DNA of 64,000 nt from Ralstonia thomasii (GTDB taxonomy: Bacteria > Pseudomonadota > Gammaproteobacteria > Burkholderiales > Burkholderiaceae). A program made the translations under genes and the position numbers. The notes beneath the pieces were generated by a model that saw only the letters and a list, made by a program, of their open reading frames with translations, was not told the origin of the DNA and made no database searches. Shown piece after piece: positions 41,945 to 53,382 of this stretch; position 1 is the first letter of the stretch, and each line of letters starts with the position of its first letter. The stretch is from the NCBI RefSeq assembly GCF_958405895.1, contig NZ_CATZAR010000020.1; one strand, 5' to 3'.

Positions 41945-43468
41945 TCAGCCCGCTGCGACCGGAATCTTGCCGATCTTCGCTTGCCATTCCGCCGGGCCGG
42001 TCTTGTGGACCGACGTGCCCGAGCTGTCCACGGCCACGGTGACAGGCATGTCCTTCACGTCAAACTCATAGATGGCTTCCATGCCAAGGTCTTCGAACGC
42101 CAGCACCTTCGAGCCGCGGATGGCCTTCGACACCAGGTACGCCGCGCCGCCCACGGCCATCAAGTAAGCCGACTTGTGCTTCTTGATGGACTCGATGGCG
42201 ACCGGGCCGCGCTCGGCCTTGCCCACCATGGCGATCAGACCCGTCTGGGCGAGCATCGTCTCGGTGAACTTGTCCATGCGCGTGGCCGTGGTCGGGCCTG
42301 CCGGGCCGACAACCTCATCGCGCACCGGGTCGACCGGGCCGACGTAATAGATCACGCGGTTGGTGAAGTCGATCGGCAGCTTTTCGCCCTTGGCGAGCAT
42401 GTCGGCGATGCGCTTGTGTGCGGCGTCGCGACCCGTCAGCATCTTGCCGTTCAGCAGCAGCGTCTGGCCGGGCTTCCACGAGGCAACTTCTTCCGGCGTG
42501 AGCGTATTCAGGTCGACGCGCTTCGACGTTTCCGTGTTCGGTGCCCACTCGACCTTCGGCCATTGCGACAGGTCCGGCGCTTCCAGTTTGGCAACGCCGC
42601 TGCCGTCCAGGGTGAAGTGCGCGTGGCGCGTGGCGGCGCAGTTCGGGATCATGGCAACCGGCAGGTTGGCTGCGTGCGTCGGGTAGTCCAGGATCTTCAC
42701 GTCGAGCACGGTGGCCAGGCCGCCCAGGCCTTGCGCGCCAATGCCCAGCGCGTTGACCTTCTCATACAGCTCGATGCGCAGTTCTTCTGCGCGGTTGCTG
42801 GGGCCGCGGGCGATCAGGTCTTGAATGTCGATCGGCTCCATCAGGGCTTCCTTGGCCAGCAGCATGGCCTTTTCAGCCGTGCCGCCAATGCCGATGCCCA
42901 GCATGCCCGGCGGGCACCAGCCGGCGCCCATGGTCGGCACGGTCTTGAGCACCCAGTCGACGATCGAATCCGACGGATTCAGCATCACGAACTTCGACTT
43001 GGCTTCGGAGCCGCCGCCCTTGGCCGCGACGATCACGTCCACTGTGTCGCCCGGCACGATCGACATGTTGATCACGGCCGGGGTGTTGTCCTTCGTGTTG
43101 GTGCGTTTGCCAGCGGGATCAGCCAGCACGCTTGCACGCAGCTTGTTGTCGACGTCGTTGTACGCGCGGCGCACGCCTTCGTTGACCATGTCTTCCAGGC
43201 TCATCGTGGCGCCGTCCCAGCGCACGTTCATGCCGACCTTCAGGAACACGGTGACGATGCCGGTGTCCTGACAGATCGGGCGCTTGCCTTCGGCGCACAT
43301 GCGGCTGTTGGTCAGGATCTGCGCGATGGCATCCTTGGCCGCCGGGCTCTGCTCCTGCTCATAGGCGCGGCCCAGAGCAGTGATGTAGTCCATCGGGTGG
43401 TAGTAGCTGATGTACTGCAGCGCGTCGGCGACGCTCTGGATGAGGTCTTCTTGACGAATGACGGTCAT
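41945..43468 (-). CDS. fumA: Class I fumarate hydratase ([4Fe-4S])
   Basis: A 507-residue iron-sulfur fumarase that interconverts fumarate and malate. The N-terminal alpha domain carries the first ligand (PICQDTGI), the middle GWCPPGMLGIGIGG another, and the C-terminal beta domain starts near LTPEEVASWKPGQ with GPTTATRMD. Length and one-chain alpha-beta organisation match FumA/FumB. Cluster-type fumarases are oxygen-sensitive. murI lies downstream on the same strand. Confidence 0.95.
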   Translation of the reverse strand: MTVIRQEDLIQSVADALQYISYYHPMDYITALGRAYEQEQSPAAKDAIAQILTNSRMCAEGKRPICQDTGIVTVFLKVGMNVRWDGATMSLEDMVNEGVRRAYNDVDNKLRASVLADPAGKRTNTKDNTPAVINMSIVPGDTVDVIVAAKGGGSEAKSKFVMLNPSDSIVDWVLKTVPTMGAGWCPPGMLGIGIGGTAEKAMLLAKEALMEPIDIQDLIARGPSNRAEELRIELYEKVNALGIGAQGLGGLATVLDVKILDYPTHAANLPVAMIPNCAATRHAHFTLDGSGVAKLEAPDLSQWPKVEWAPNTETSKRVDLNTLTPEEVASWKPGQTLLLNGKMLTGRDAAHKRIADMLAKGEKLPIDFTNRVIYYVGPVDPVRDEVVGPAGPTTATRMDKFTETMLAQTGLIAMVGKAERGPVAIESIKKHKSAYLMAVGGAAYLVSKAIRGSKVLAFEDLGMEAIYEFDVKDMPVTVAVDSSGTSVHKTGPAEWQAKIGKIPVAAG

Positions 43469-43657
43469 GGTGGGGGACCAACGTATAGGAATGAAAAGCC
43501 GGTGCGGCAGGGCAGTGGTCGGTGACCTTCACTCCCTGCCTGTGACCTGGACGGCGGGCGCCGCAGGCTCAAAACAGCCTAAGATCATACACCCAATGTC
43601 GGGCGCGGATTGTCCGAGCGCGTTCGTCGGAATCGCTGCGCCAACAAGGGCACAGCG

Positions 43658-44197
43658 TCAATGTGCGTCGGCAGCCTCGCCGTGCGGATGCGCGTGCGAA
43701 ACGATGCGGTCCACCCAGGCCATCACCAGCGCAGACACCAGGAACGCTACGTGGATCACCACCTGCCACAGGATCGTGTGCGTATCTTTCTGGGCAGCGT
43801 CGATGAACGTCTTGAGCAGGTGGATCGACGAGATGCTGATCAGCGCCATCGACAGCTTCACCTTCAGCACCCCCGCGTTGACGTGGTCCAGCCACTCGGG
43901 CTCGTCTTCATGGCCCTCGATGCCGAGCTTGGAAACGAAGATGTCGTACCCCCCGATGATCACCATGATCAGCAGGTTGGAGATCATGACCACGTCGATC
44001 AGGCCCAGCACGGCCAGCATGATCTTGGTTTCGTCCAGGTCGCCCAGGTGCGAAACCAGGTGCCACACCTCGACGACGAAGAGGTACACATACGCTGCCT
44101 GGGCGATGATCAGCCCCAGGTAAAGCGGCAGTTGCAGCCAGCGGGAAAAGAAAATCAGGCGCGGAATCGGGCGCAGCGGGGCGATGGGCGACTTCAT
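43658..44197 (-). CDS. YqhA family (UPF0114) membrane protein
   Basis: A 179-residue inner-membrane protein with about four spans. It starts FFSRWLQLPLYLGLIIAQ and has the family core SNLLIMVIIGGYDIFVSKL and LKVKLSMALISISSIHLLK. The function of this family is unknown. It ends with a His-rich tail (HAHPHGEAADAH). It is isolated between the fumarase and EamA genes, all on the - strand, with gaps of 189 and 89 bases. Confidence 0.88.
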   Translation of the reverse strand: MKSPIAPLRPIPRLIFFSRWLQLPLYLGLIIAQAAYVYLFVVEVWHLVSHLGDLDETKIMLAVLGLIDVVMISNLLIMVIIGGYDIFVSKLGIEGHEDEPEWLDHVNAGVLKVKLSMALISISSIHLLKTFIDAAQKDTHTILWQVVIHVAFLVSALVMAWVDRIVSHAHPHGEAADAH

Positions 44198-44286
44198 GGG
44201 TAGGACGGGCGAGTGGTCGAAAAACCGCGCGATTGTAACGGTCCGTGATTGCGGAATCGCTTACTGGAAAACGCGAGTGACGCGCT

Positions 44287-45258
44287 TCATTCCCGATCCA
44301 ACGACGGATCGAGCGGGTCCAGCGGATCGGCCACACGGCCGCGCTGTCGCCCCCGCTGTATCGGCTGGCGTGGCCGGGCCGGCCGACTGGCCACGAGAAT
44401 GCCCGCCACCACGCAAGCCAGCGCCACGCCATGCGGCCAGCCCGGCGTCTCGCCCAGCGCGACGACGCCGTAGGTGGCCGCCGCTATCGGCAGCACCGAG
44501 GTGAACACGCCTGCAAGGTGCGCCGGCACGTGCCGAATGCCCTTCATCCATAGCCAGAACGAGAAGATGCTGGCCGACAGCGCATACCAAAGCACCAGGC
44601 CCCAGATGGGCAGGGGCACACTCGAGACATCGAAGGTGAGCAGCGGCATCAGCCCCAGTGGCAGCATCAGCAGGCCGCCGATCAGGTGCGTGTACGCGCA
44701 GATCTCGATAGCGGGCAAGGTTTGCGTCAGCCGCCGCGACAGGATCACGTAGATCGATTCGCATAGCACCGCGCCCATCACCAGCGCATTGCCCAGCAGC
44801 GCCTGCGCCGCATCGGCAGGGGCAGCGCCCGAGGATTCGCCCCCACGGTAGGCATTGAGAATGGCGACGCCGGCCACCGCCAGCACCACCGACGCCAGCG
44901 TCCGCCCCGAAGGCTTTTCGCGCAGCACCAGCCACGACAGCAGTGCCACCGCGGCTGGAATCGTACTGGTGATGATGCCCGCGGCCAGCGCCGAGGTCAG
45001 TCGTACGCCGTTCAGCATCAGCAGCGTAAAACCGAACGTACCAAAGAAGGCCTGGAGGAACAGGTTAGTCCACTCGCCGCGCGTCACGCGGCGCATGCGC
45101 GCCGGCTTGTACCACGGCGCCATGCAGACGATGGCAATCAGAAAGCGCAGCAACGCAAACAGCATCACCGGCATGACGGCGACGATCGACTTGCCGAAAC
45201 CGACGTTGCTGCCGACCAATGCCATGGCAGCAATCAGGAAAAGGGCGTGGACGGGCAC
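44287..45258 (-). CDS. EamA/DMT family transporter
   Basis: A 323-residue protein with ten predicted spans made of two EamA repeats (first from ALFLIAAMALVGSNVGFGKS, second from LLGNALVMGAVLCESIYVIL). Members export metabolites or drugs; the substrate is not inferable. The C-terminal 25 residues are hydrophilic, with Arg/Gln and Asp/Pro/Leu runs. Start ATG 45258 is used. It diverges from acs, sharing a 203-base gap that probably holds both promoters. Confidence 0.88.
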   Translation of the reverse strand: MPVHALFLIAAMALVGSNVGFGKSIVAVMPVMLFALLRFLIAIVCMAPWYKPARMRRVTRGEWTNLFLQAFFGTFGFTLLMLNGVRLTSALAAGIITSTIPAAVALLSWLVLREKPSGRTLASVVLAVAGVAILNAYRGGESSGAAPADAAQALLGNALVMGAVLCESIYVILSRRLTQTLPAIEICAYTHLIGGLLMLPLGLMPLLTFDVSSVPLPIWGLVLWYALSASIFSFWLWMKGIRHVPAHLAGVFTSVLPIAAATYGVVALGETPGWPHGVALACVVAGILVASRPARPRQPIQRGRQRGRVADPLDPLDPSLDRE

Positions 45259-45461
45259 AATGAGGAATCAGTGGAAACCGGCACGGGACGCGGCTCTCTT
45301 GCCGGCCATGTTGCGCTGCGATGCGTGCCGTAACAGGAAGTGACGCATTATAGTAGTGCCCTTCGCGTCGGCTTGCGGCGCAGAAATGCGTAAGGCTGGA
45401 GTCAGGTCAGCCCCTTAGATTCGCCGCAAAACGACTACAGACATCGCTATCAGGAGACACC

Positions 45462-47444
<1,983 letters not shown>

Positions 47445-47466
47445 CCGCCAGCGCTGGCCGCCAACC

Positions 47467-49530
47467 TTGGCCACCGACTCCCAACAAGACAGCCGCTTTC
47501 GCAAGCGGCTGTTTCTGTATTACGGGCTCTATACCGTAGGGCTGCTGCTCTTCATCGTGATGATGGGCGCGATCGAGCACGTGCGCGGGCCGGGCGTGTG
47601 GCTCGGCTACGTGTTTCTGTTCGTCACGATTGCCATCTATGCGTGCATCGGGCTGATCTGCCGCACGGCCGATCTGACCGAGTACTACGTGGCAGGGCGC
47701 CGTGTGCCGGCGTTCTTCAACGGCATGGCCACCGCGGCTGACTGGATGAGCGCGGCATCCTTCATCGGCCTGGCGGGCATCGTGTTCGCCTCGGGCTATG
47801 AAGGCCTCGCCTATGTGATGGGCTGGACGGGCGGCTACTGCCTCGTCGCTTTCCTGCTGGCGCCGTACCTGCGCAAGTTTGGCGGCTACACGGTGCCGGA
47901 TTTTCTCGCCAACCGCTACGGCAACGGGGAGCGGGGCGGCAGTTCTGTCGTGCGTGGCATTGCGGTGCTGGGGGCGACGCTGTGTTCGTTCGTCTACCTC
48001 GTCGCGCAGATCCAGGGTGTGGGGCTGGTGGTCACGCGCTTTATCGGCGTGGAGTTTTCGGTGGGCGTGTTCTTCGGGCTGGCGGGCATACTGGTGTGCT
48101 CGTTCCTGGGGGGCATGCGCGCCGTGACCTGGACCCAGGTGGCGCAGTACATCATCATGATCGTGTCGTTCCTGGGCGTGGTGTCGATCATCGGCTGGCA
48201 TCGGTATCACGATCCGGTGCCGCAGTTATCGACGGGTCGCCTGCTGGTGCAGATCGAGAAAGAGGAGCGGCGCATCGCGCATGACCCTGCCGAGCAGCAC
48301 GTGCGTGACCACTTCCTGAACGAAGCTCAGGGGCTGCAGGAGCGTATCTCGCAGCTGCCGCAGTCGTTTGACCATGCCCGCGAAGCGCTGAATGCGCAGC
48401 TCAAGCTTGCACGCGAACGCAATGCGCCACTGCGCGAGATCAAGGCGCTGGAGCGCCAGCGCGAAGAGTTTCCGCCCGATGCGGCCACCGCGTCGATCCT
48501 CTGGAACGAGCAGCGCGAAGACGCGCTGGCGCGCAGCCGTATAGGGCCGCCATCCACCGAGCCATTCCCGTCGGCGTCGGAAAACGAGCGCGGCACCGAG
48601 CGGCTGAACTTCGTGCTGCTGGTGTTTTGCCTGATGGTTGGCACGGCGAGCCTGCCGCACATCCTCACGCGCTTTCACACCACGCCGTCGGTGCGTGAGA
48701 CGCGCAACTCGGTGAGCTGGACACTCGTCTTCGTGGTGCTGCTGTATGTGTCGGCACCGGCGCTGGCGGCGCTCGTCAAGCTCGATCTGCTGCAGCACCT
48801 CGTGGGTGCGCCGTTTGCGGATCTGCCGCAATGGATTGTGCCTTGGCGCAAGGTCGACCCGCCCGTGTTTGCGCTGCATGACATCAACGGCGACGGCATC
48901 GTGCAGTGGGCCGAGGTGATGATGCAGCCGGACATGATCGTGCTGGCCGCGCCCGAGATTGCCGGGTTGCCGTACGTGTTGTCGGGCCTGATCGCGGCCG
49001 GTGCGCTGGCGGCGGCGCTGTCGACTGCCGATGGCCTGCTGCTGACCATCGCCAATGCGCTCTCGCACGATGTGTACTTCCACATGATCGACAACACGGC
49101 CAGCCACCAGCGGCGCGTGACGAGCGCCAAGGTAGTGTTGCTGGGCGTGGCTTTGCTGGCCGCCTATGTGACGTCATTGAAGCCGGGCAACATCCTCTTC
49201 CTGGTAGGGGCGGCCTTCTCGCTGGCGGCGTCGTGCTTCTTTCCGGTATTGGTGCTGGGCGTGTTCTGGAAGCGCACCAATCGTGCCGGGGCCATCGCGG
49301 GCATGCTGACGGGGCTGGCCGTGAGCGTTTACTACATCATCGCCAATTACCCGTTCTTCACGCGCATGACGGGCCTGCTTGGCCAGCCGTGGTTTGGTGT
49401 CGACCCCATTGCCTCGGGTGCGTTCGGCGTGCCGGCGGGGTTTGTCGCGGCGATTGTCGTGAGCCTGCTGACCAAGCCGAACCGGCCGGTGGTCGACAAA
49501 CTCGTCGGCTACCTTCGCGATCCGCTGTAA
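47467..49530 (+). CDS. Sodium:solute symporter, VC_2705-type with large cytoplasmic insert
   Basis: A 687-residue SSS-family transporter. Family segments include EYYVAGRRVPAFFNGMATAA and GWTGGYCLVAFLLAPYLRK. Residues about 244-375 form a charged, helical insert (KEERRIAHDPAEQ, coiled-coil-like) typical of the VC_2705 subfamily. An extra-membrane loop holds a canonical EF-hand, DINGDGIVQWAE (472-483). The start TTG 47467 is the only early start in frame and lacks a clear ribosome binding site, so it may be coupled to acs. Acetate or a related short acid is a likely substrate by context. Confidence 0.88.
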   Translation: MATDSQQDSRFRKRLFLYYGLYTVGLLLFIVMMGAIEHVRGPGVWLGYVFLFVTIAIYACIGLICRTADLTEYYVAGRRVPAFFNGMATAADWMSAASFIGLAGIVFASGYEGLAYVMGWTGGYCLVAFLLAPYLRKFGGYTVPDFLANRYGNGERGGSSVVRGIAVLGATLCSFVYLVAQIQGVGLVVTRFIGVEFSVGVFFGLAGILVCSFLGGMRAVTWTQVAQYIIMIVSFLGVVSIIGWHRYHDPVPQLSTGRLLVQIEKEERRIAHDPAEQHVRDHFLNEAQGLQERISQLPQSFDHAREALNAQLKLARERNAPLREIKALERQREEFPPDAATASILWNEQREDALARSRIGPPSTEPFPSASENERGTERLNFVLLVFCLMVGTASLPHILTRFHTTPSVRETRNSVSWTLVFVVLLYVSAPALAALVKLDLLQHLVGAPFADLPQWIVPWRKVDPPVFALHDINGDGIVQWAEVMMQPDMIVLAAPEIAGLPYVLSGLIAAGALAAALSTADGLLLTIANALSHDVYFHMIDNTASHQRRVTSAKVVLLGVALLAAYVTSLKPGNILFLVGAAFSLAASCFFPVLVLGVFWKRTNRAGAIAGMLTGLAVSVYYIIANYPFFTRMTGLLGQPWFGVDPIASGAFGVPAGFVAAIVVSLLTKPNRPVVDKLVGYLRDPL

Positions 49531-49554
49531 AAAAACCGGCTCCCGACGAGCCGG
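49529..49554 (-). terminator. Terminator of the DUF4239 gene pair
   Basis: On the - strand CCGGCTC/GAGCCGG (49554-49548 with 49542-49536) runs into TTTTTTT. It overlaps the symporter stop codon on the other strand, at 49528-49530. Confidence 0.85.
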
Positions 49555-49651
49555 CAAAGGGCAGGGCCGAAGTGTGGGGCTTCGGCCCCGGGGCTGGCCT
49601 CTCCCGCCAGCCCACATCGCGAGTGGAGGCAGCGCGGCGAAGTGGCGCGCC

Positions 49652-50455
49652 TCAGTCCGGTAACGGATTCATTTGCGGCTTGTCGTTCGATAGCGTCTGG
49701 ATGGCCCGCTCAAGCGGCGCCGCACTGACGCTGACTTCGCCTGCAAAGGGCCGGTCCACGGCCAGCACAAAAAAGAACGCCAGGCCCAGCGTGGCCGCCC
49801 ACACCACCACCAGCGCCATGTAAAAGCGCGTGGCCGGCAGCGCATAGAGCAGCACCAGCGACAAGCCGCTGGCGATCAACATCACGCCCCACAGCGTGCC
49901 GGGCATGGCGGCTTCCAGGTTCTGCAGGCGTTTCTCGCGGTACTTCACCATCTCGTTGACGCGGGCGAGCACTTCGATCAGCAACACGCGCTCGCGGTCG
50001 TCACGCGGCGTGATGCGGTTGGCCGTGGCGAACATGCTGTTGAATGCGACTTCCGTACCGGCATCCGGGCGCGCTTGCTGCTGCATGCTCGGCCATTCGT
50101 CGTGGACGACGCGGTCCAGATACATGATCAACTCGCGCCGCGCGGCAGCAGCGCTCGGGTGCGAGAACGCCGAAAGGTCGCGGGCAAGTTCCGTGGCGCA
50201 CGCAGCTTCGGCGGCCACGATGTCCGCGGCGGCTTGATAGGCGCCCCACACCGAGATGGCCGAGAACGCGACCAGCAACGAGTTGATGGTGGTGACGGCC
50301 GTCATCATGGCGATGGTCATGTTGCGTTGTTCGGCGTCGAGCGTGACCGGAAAAATGCGGCGGAACAGCGCGTAGCCGGCCAACGCCACGAGGAGCGTCG
50401 CGAACACGATGACTGTGCCCATTGCCCATGCGGGGATGTTGTAGAGGAACAGCAT
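49652..50455 (-). CDS. DUF4239 (bestrophin-like) membrane protein
   Basis: A 267-residue protein with two N-terminal spans (MGTVIVFATLLVALAGYALF and an Ala/Ser-rich second), a helical cytoplasmic part, and two C-terminal spans (GVMLIASGLSLVLLYALP then FYMALVVVWAATLGLAFFFV). This resembles DUF4239, a bestrophin-like family of unknown function. AAGGAG lies before ATG 50455. The partner membrane gene is four bases upstream, so the two are translated together. Confidence 0.75.
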   Translation of the reverse strand: MLFLYNIPAWAMGTVIVFATLLVALAGYALFRRIFPVTLDAEQRNMTIAMMTAVTTINSLLVAFSAISVWGAYQAAADIVAAEAACATELARDLSAFSHPSAAAARRELIMYLDRVVHDEWPSMQQQARPDAGTEVAFNSMFATANRITPRDDRERVLLIEVLARVNEMVKYREKRLQNLEAAMPGTLWGVMLIASGLSLVLLYALPATRFYMALVVVWAATLGLAFFFVLAVDRPFAGEVSVSAAPLERAIQTLSNDKPQMNPLPD

Positions 50456-50459
50456 GAGG

Positions 50460-51488
50460 TCACTCCTTGGAAGTGCCGCCGGCCGAGAGAGAGGGCGGCG
50501 GGGCGGCCGCGGGGTCGCTGGCGGCGAGCATGGCGCGCGTGAAGTCGGCCAGGCGTTTGCGCATCGCCTCGGGAGAGGCAGTGCCGTCGAGCGATTGCTG
50601 CAGATCGATCAGGTTGGCGGCGAGTTCGCTTTGCCACTGCGTGCGCTCGCTGGCGGCGCGGGCGCGGTAGGCCTGCATGGCGGCGTCGGCATCGGCCGAT
50701 CGATCGCCGCGTACGAGTGTTTCGAGCGCGTCCACCAGCCGCTGAAGCAGCCGGTGCACAGCGGTGGCAGAGAAGCCGCCCAGCATGGCAAGCGCCGGTT
50801 TGCCGAAGCTGTGCATGCTGCCCTGGTCGAACAACTGCGCCGGCAGCATTTCGACGAGGATCAGCCCGGCAATCACGCCGAGGATCAACCGTGCGCCGTA
50901 AGAGGCGTCGTACTTCGGGTCGTACGTGGACGCGGCCACATAGCGATGCGCCTGAAACAGCGTGGCAAACGACGCGCCCAACCCCGCGCAGAACAGCAGG
51001 AACAGCGTGTTCCATAGCAGGGGCGCGCCGTCCGAATCCAGGAAGCCCCGGTCGATGTTCGCGCTCGACACGTCGGGCGACATGCCGGTGGCAATCACTG
51101 CGACCAGGAAGACGATCGCGGCGCCGGTCAGCAGCCGGATCAACGGTACAGGACCAAGCCACGCGAATGGATGAGCGCTGCGATGCTGCGCGTCGAGCAG
51201 CGTGACGGCCTGCGGCGTGGCCGGTGCAATGGCGGCTGCAAGCTTGCGGTGGATGGCCGCCAACGCGTGGTGCGGCGCAGCATGCGCCGGCATCTGGCCG
51301 TCGATGAGCGCGCCGAGCTGAGCGATGAGTTCCGGCGCGACCGGCAGGCCGTGGTGCAGGGCATAGCGCGCCATGGCCTCGCACTCTTCACGCAGTTGTT
51401 CAGCGAGGGCCGGAGCGGGTTGCGGCTGCGCTTGCGGTTGCGGCACCGCGCGCGGCCGCAGCCAGTGAGAGAGGGCGAGCGGGATCAT
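50460..51488 (-). CDS. Membrane protein of unknown function, partner of the DUF4239 protein
   Basis: A 342-residue protein. A Pro/Gln-rich start and helical region (residues 1-110) precede spans at about 115-135, 160-180 and 200-220 (LLTGAAIVFLVAVIA, LFLLFCAGLGASFATLF, ILGVIAGLILVEMLPAQLF). A soluble helical C-terminus with Ala-rich tail follows. No family is recognised. The tight four-base spacing to the DUF4239 gene indicates a functional pair in the inner membrane. Confidence 0.7.
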   Translation of the reverse strand: MIPLALSHWLRPRAVPQPQAQPQPAPALAEQLREECEAMARYALHHGLPVAPELIAQLGALIDGQMPAHAAPHHALAAIHRKLAAAIAPATPQAVTLLDAQHRSAHPFAWLGPVPLIRLLTGAAIVFLVAVIATGMSPDVSSANIDRGFLDSDGAPLLWNTLFLLFCAGLGASFATLFQAHRYVAASTYDPKYDASYGARLILGVIAGLILVEMLPAQLFDQGSMHSFGKPALAMLGGFSATAVHRLLQRLVDALETLVRGDRSADADAAMQAYRARAASERTQWQSELAANLIDLQQSLDGTASPEAMRKRLADFTRAMLAASDPAAAPPPSLSAGGTSKE

Positions 51489-51728
51489 GCGGGCCTTCCG
51501 CTACTGACTGGCTTGTGTGGCATGGCGGCGCCGAACAGGCTGCGCCGCAAGTCTGAGGTCTTTGCTTGCATGGTGACCTTCGTCGGCAGGGCGGGCCGTG
51601 CGCGGCCCCGGCTTGCTCCGTCGCGGGTGTTGAACGGGGCAAGTTCACTTTGCGTCGCGCGTGCAGGTCCGCCAATGCAGCGGAAGTCACGAACGACGGC
51701 CTAACGAAAGACACAGGAAATAAAAGAG
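51489..51728. other. Intergenic stretch between the DUF4239 pair and the chemoreceptor gene
   Basis: No supported gene. It presumably holds the promoter for the DUF4239 pair, but no convincing -35/-10 pair was found on the - strand. Confidence 0.4.
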
Positions 51729-51758
51729 AAAACGCCCGCGGCCTTTCGGCAGCGGGCG
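51729..51758 (-). terminator. Terminator of the chemoreceptor gene
   Basis: On the - strand CGCCCGC/GCGGGCG (51758-51752 with 51739-51733), with a 12-base loop, is followed by TTTT and CTCTTTTA. Confidence 0.8.
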
Positions 51759-51804
51759 CAATGACAGCTTGGAGATGGCGGTTGCTACGGTGACTGTGCT
51801 GCGA

Positions 51805-53382
51805 TCAGGCGTGTACGGCGTGCGGATCGACTCGGAAGAACGACATCGTGGCGTTCAGCTCCTGCCCCTGGTCCTGCAGCGATTGCGATGCGGCGGCGGC
51901 CTCTTCCACCAGCGCTGCATTGCGCTGCGTGACTTCATCCATTTGCGAGATCGCCTGATTGACCTGTTCGATGCCGCGCTTCTGCTCGACCGATGCAGCG
52001 GCAATCTCTTCCATGATGTGCGTGACGCGGGCCACGGCTTGCGTGACCTCCGTCATCGTCTCGCCGGCTTCTCCGGCCAGCGTGGAGCCGTCGTGAATGC
52101 GCTCCACCGACGAGGCGATCAGTTCCTTGATCTCCTTGGCGGCCGTTGACGAACGCTGCGCCAGGCTGCGCACTTCGCTGGCGACCACCGCAAAGCCGCG
52201 GCCCTGCTCGCCTGCACGTGCGGCTTCCACGGCGGCGTTCAACGCGAGGATGTTGGTCTGAAACGCAATGCCTTCGATGATGCCCGTGATGTCGGCGATC
52301 TTGCTCGAACGGTCGCTGATGTCCTGCATGGTGGACACGACCTGGCTGACGACCGTGCTGCCCTTGAGCGCCACCTCCGACGCGGTGGAGGCGAGCGCGG
52401 TGGCGTGCTGGGCGTTCTCGGCGTTCTGCTTCACGGTGGACGTCAGCTCTTCCATGCTGGCGGCTGTTTCCTGCAGCGACGACGCCTGGGCTTCCGTGCG
52501 CTGGCTCAGGTCGGCATTGCCGGCGGCAATCTGCTTGGCTGCACCGGCAACGCTGCTGCTGCTGTCGCGCACCTTGTCCACGATCTCGGTCAGGCGGTCA
52601 TTCATGTCACGCAGGGCGGAGAGCAGGCGGCTCGTCTCATCCTTGCCGCGCACCTCGATGCGGCTGCTCAGATCGCCGCGTGCCACCGTCTGGGCGACGT
52701 TCACGGCGGTGCGGATCGGCTGCGTGATCGAGCGCGTGATGACCATGCCGGCGATCACTGCCAGCAGCACCGCGCCGATCGACAGGCCGGCCAGCAGGTT
52801 GCGCTGCATGACGTACTGCGCCTCATATGCCTGCACGAGCTGTTCCTGGCGCTCGTGCGTGTAGGTGGCGTACGCGTCGGTGGTCTTGATGAGCGCTGCC
52901 AGCAGCGGGCGGCACTCGTTGTCCATCTTCTGGACGGCTTCGTCGCGTTTGCCGGCCAGTGCCAGCCCGACGATGTCGGTCGCCACAGGGCCGTACTGTG
53001 CTTCCACGCGGTTGATGTCTTCCACCAGCGTACGGGCGCGGTCGGTTACGTCCTTGGCGCCCGCAATCATGTCGTTGAGCTGCTTGAGCTTGTTCTTCAC
53101 ATCGTCGTGCGCACGGAAGACGTCAGCCTTCTCCAGATCCAGGTCTTTTTGGGTGACCACGAGTACCAGGTTGCGTGCGGCAATGGCGCGGCGATCCACC
53201 GCCGTGCGCACGTCGTTCGCGACGTCTGCGCGGGCGCTGATGCCGTGCACGTAGTTCGAGAATCCTTCGGTCGATTCGGACAGCGCCCGCAGCGACATGC
53301 CCGACACGACGACAACAATGGCTGCCAGCACGCCAAAACCCGTGGTCAGCTTGGCTTTGATGGTCATCTGAGAAAGGTTCAC
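51805..53382 (-). CDS. Methyl-accepting chemotaxis protein
   Basis: A 525-residue transmembrane receptor. It has a first span (residues 12-32), a periplasmic four-helix-bundle sensor (about 33-190) and a second span (LLAGLSIGAVLLAVIAGMVI). Then come HAMP, methylation helices and the invariant hairpin tip around IEGIAFQTNILALNAAVEAA, with GRGFAVVASEVR. It signals to CheA. The sensor is the 4HB_MCP_1 type found in Tsr/Tar-like and citrate or aromatic receptors; the ligand is unknown. GTG 53382 has GGAG six bases upstream. The C-terminus (FRVDPHAVHA) lacks the NWETF receptor pentapeptide. Confidence 0.95.
   Translation of the reverse strand: MNLSQMTIKAKLTTGFGVLAAIVVVVSGMSLRALSESTEGFSNYVHGISARADVANDVRTAVDRRAIAARNLVLVVTQKDLDLEKADVFRAHDDVKNKLKQLNDMIAGAKDVTDRARTLVEDINRVEAQYGPVATDIVGLALAGKRDEAVQKMDNECRPLLAALIKTTDAYATYTHERQEQLVQAYEAQYVMQRNLLAGLSIGAVLLAVIAGMVITRSITQPIRTAVNVAQTVARGDLSSRIEVRGKDETSRLLSALRDMNDRLTEIVDKVRDSSSSVAGAAKQIAAGNADLSQRTEAQASSLQETAASMEELTSTVKQNAENAQHATALASTASEVALKGSTVVSQVVSTMQDISDRSSKIADITGIIEGIAFQTNILALNAAVEAARAGEQGRGFAVVASEVRSLAQRSSTAAKEIKELIASSVERIHDGSTLAGEAGETMTEVTQAVARVTHIMEEIAAASVEQKRGIEQVNQAISQMDEVTQRNAALVEEAAAASQSLQDQGQELNATMSFFRVDPHAVHA

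Noticed and set aside
41936..43525. 529-codon open frame opposite fumarase
   Set aside because: Shadow of the class I fumarase, with the usual His/Arg/Val bias and no family resemblance.
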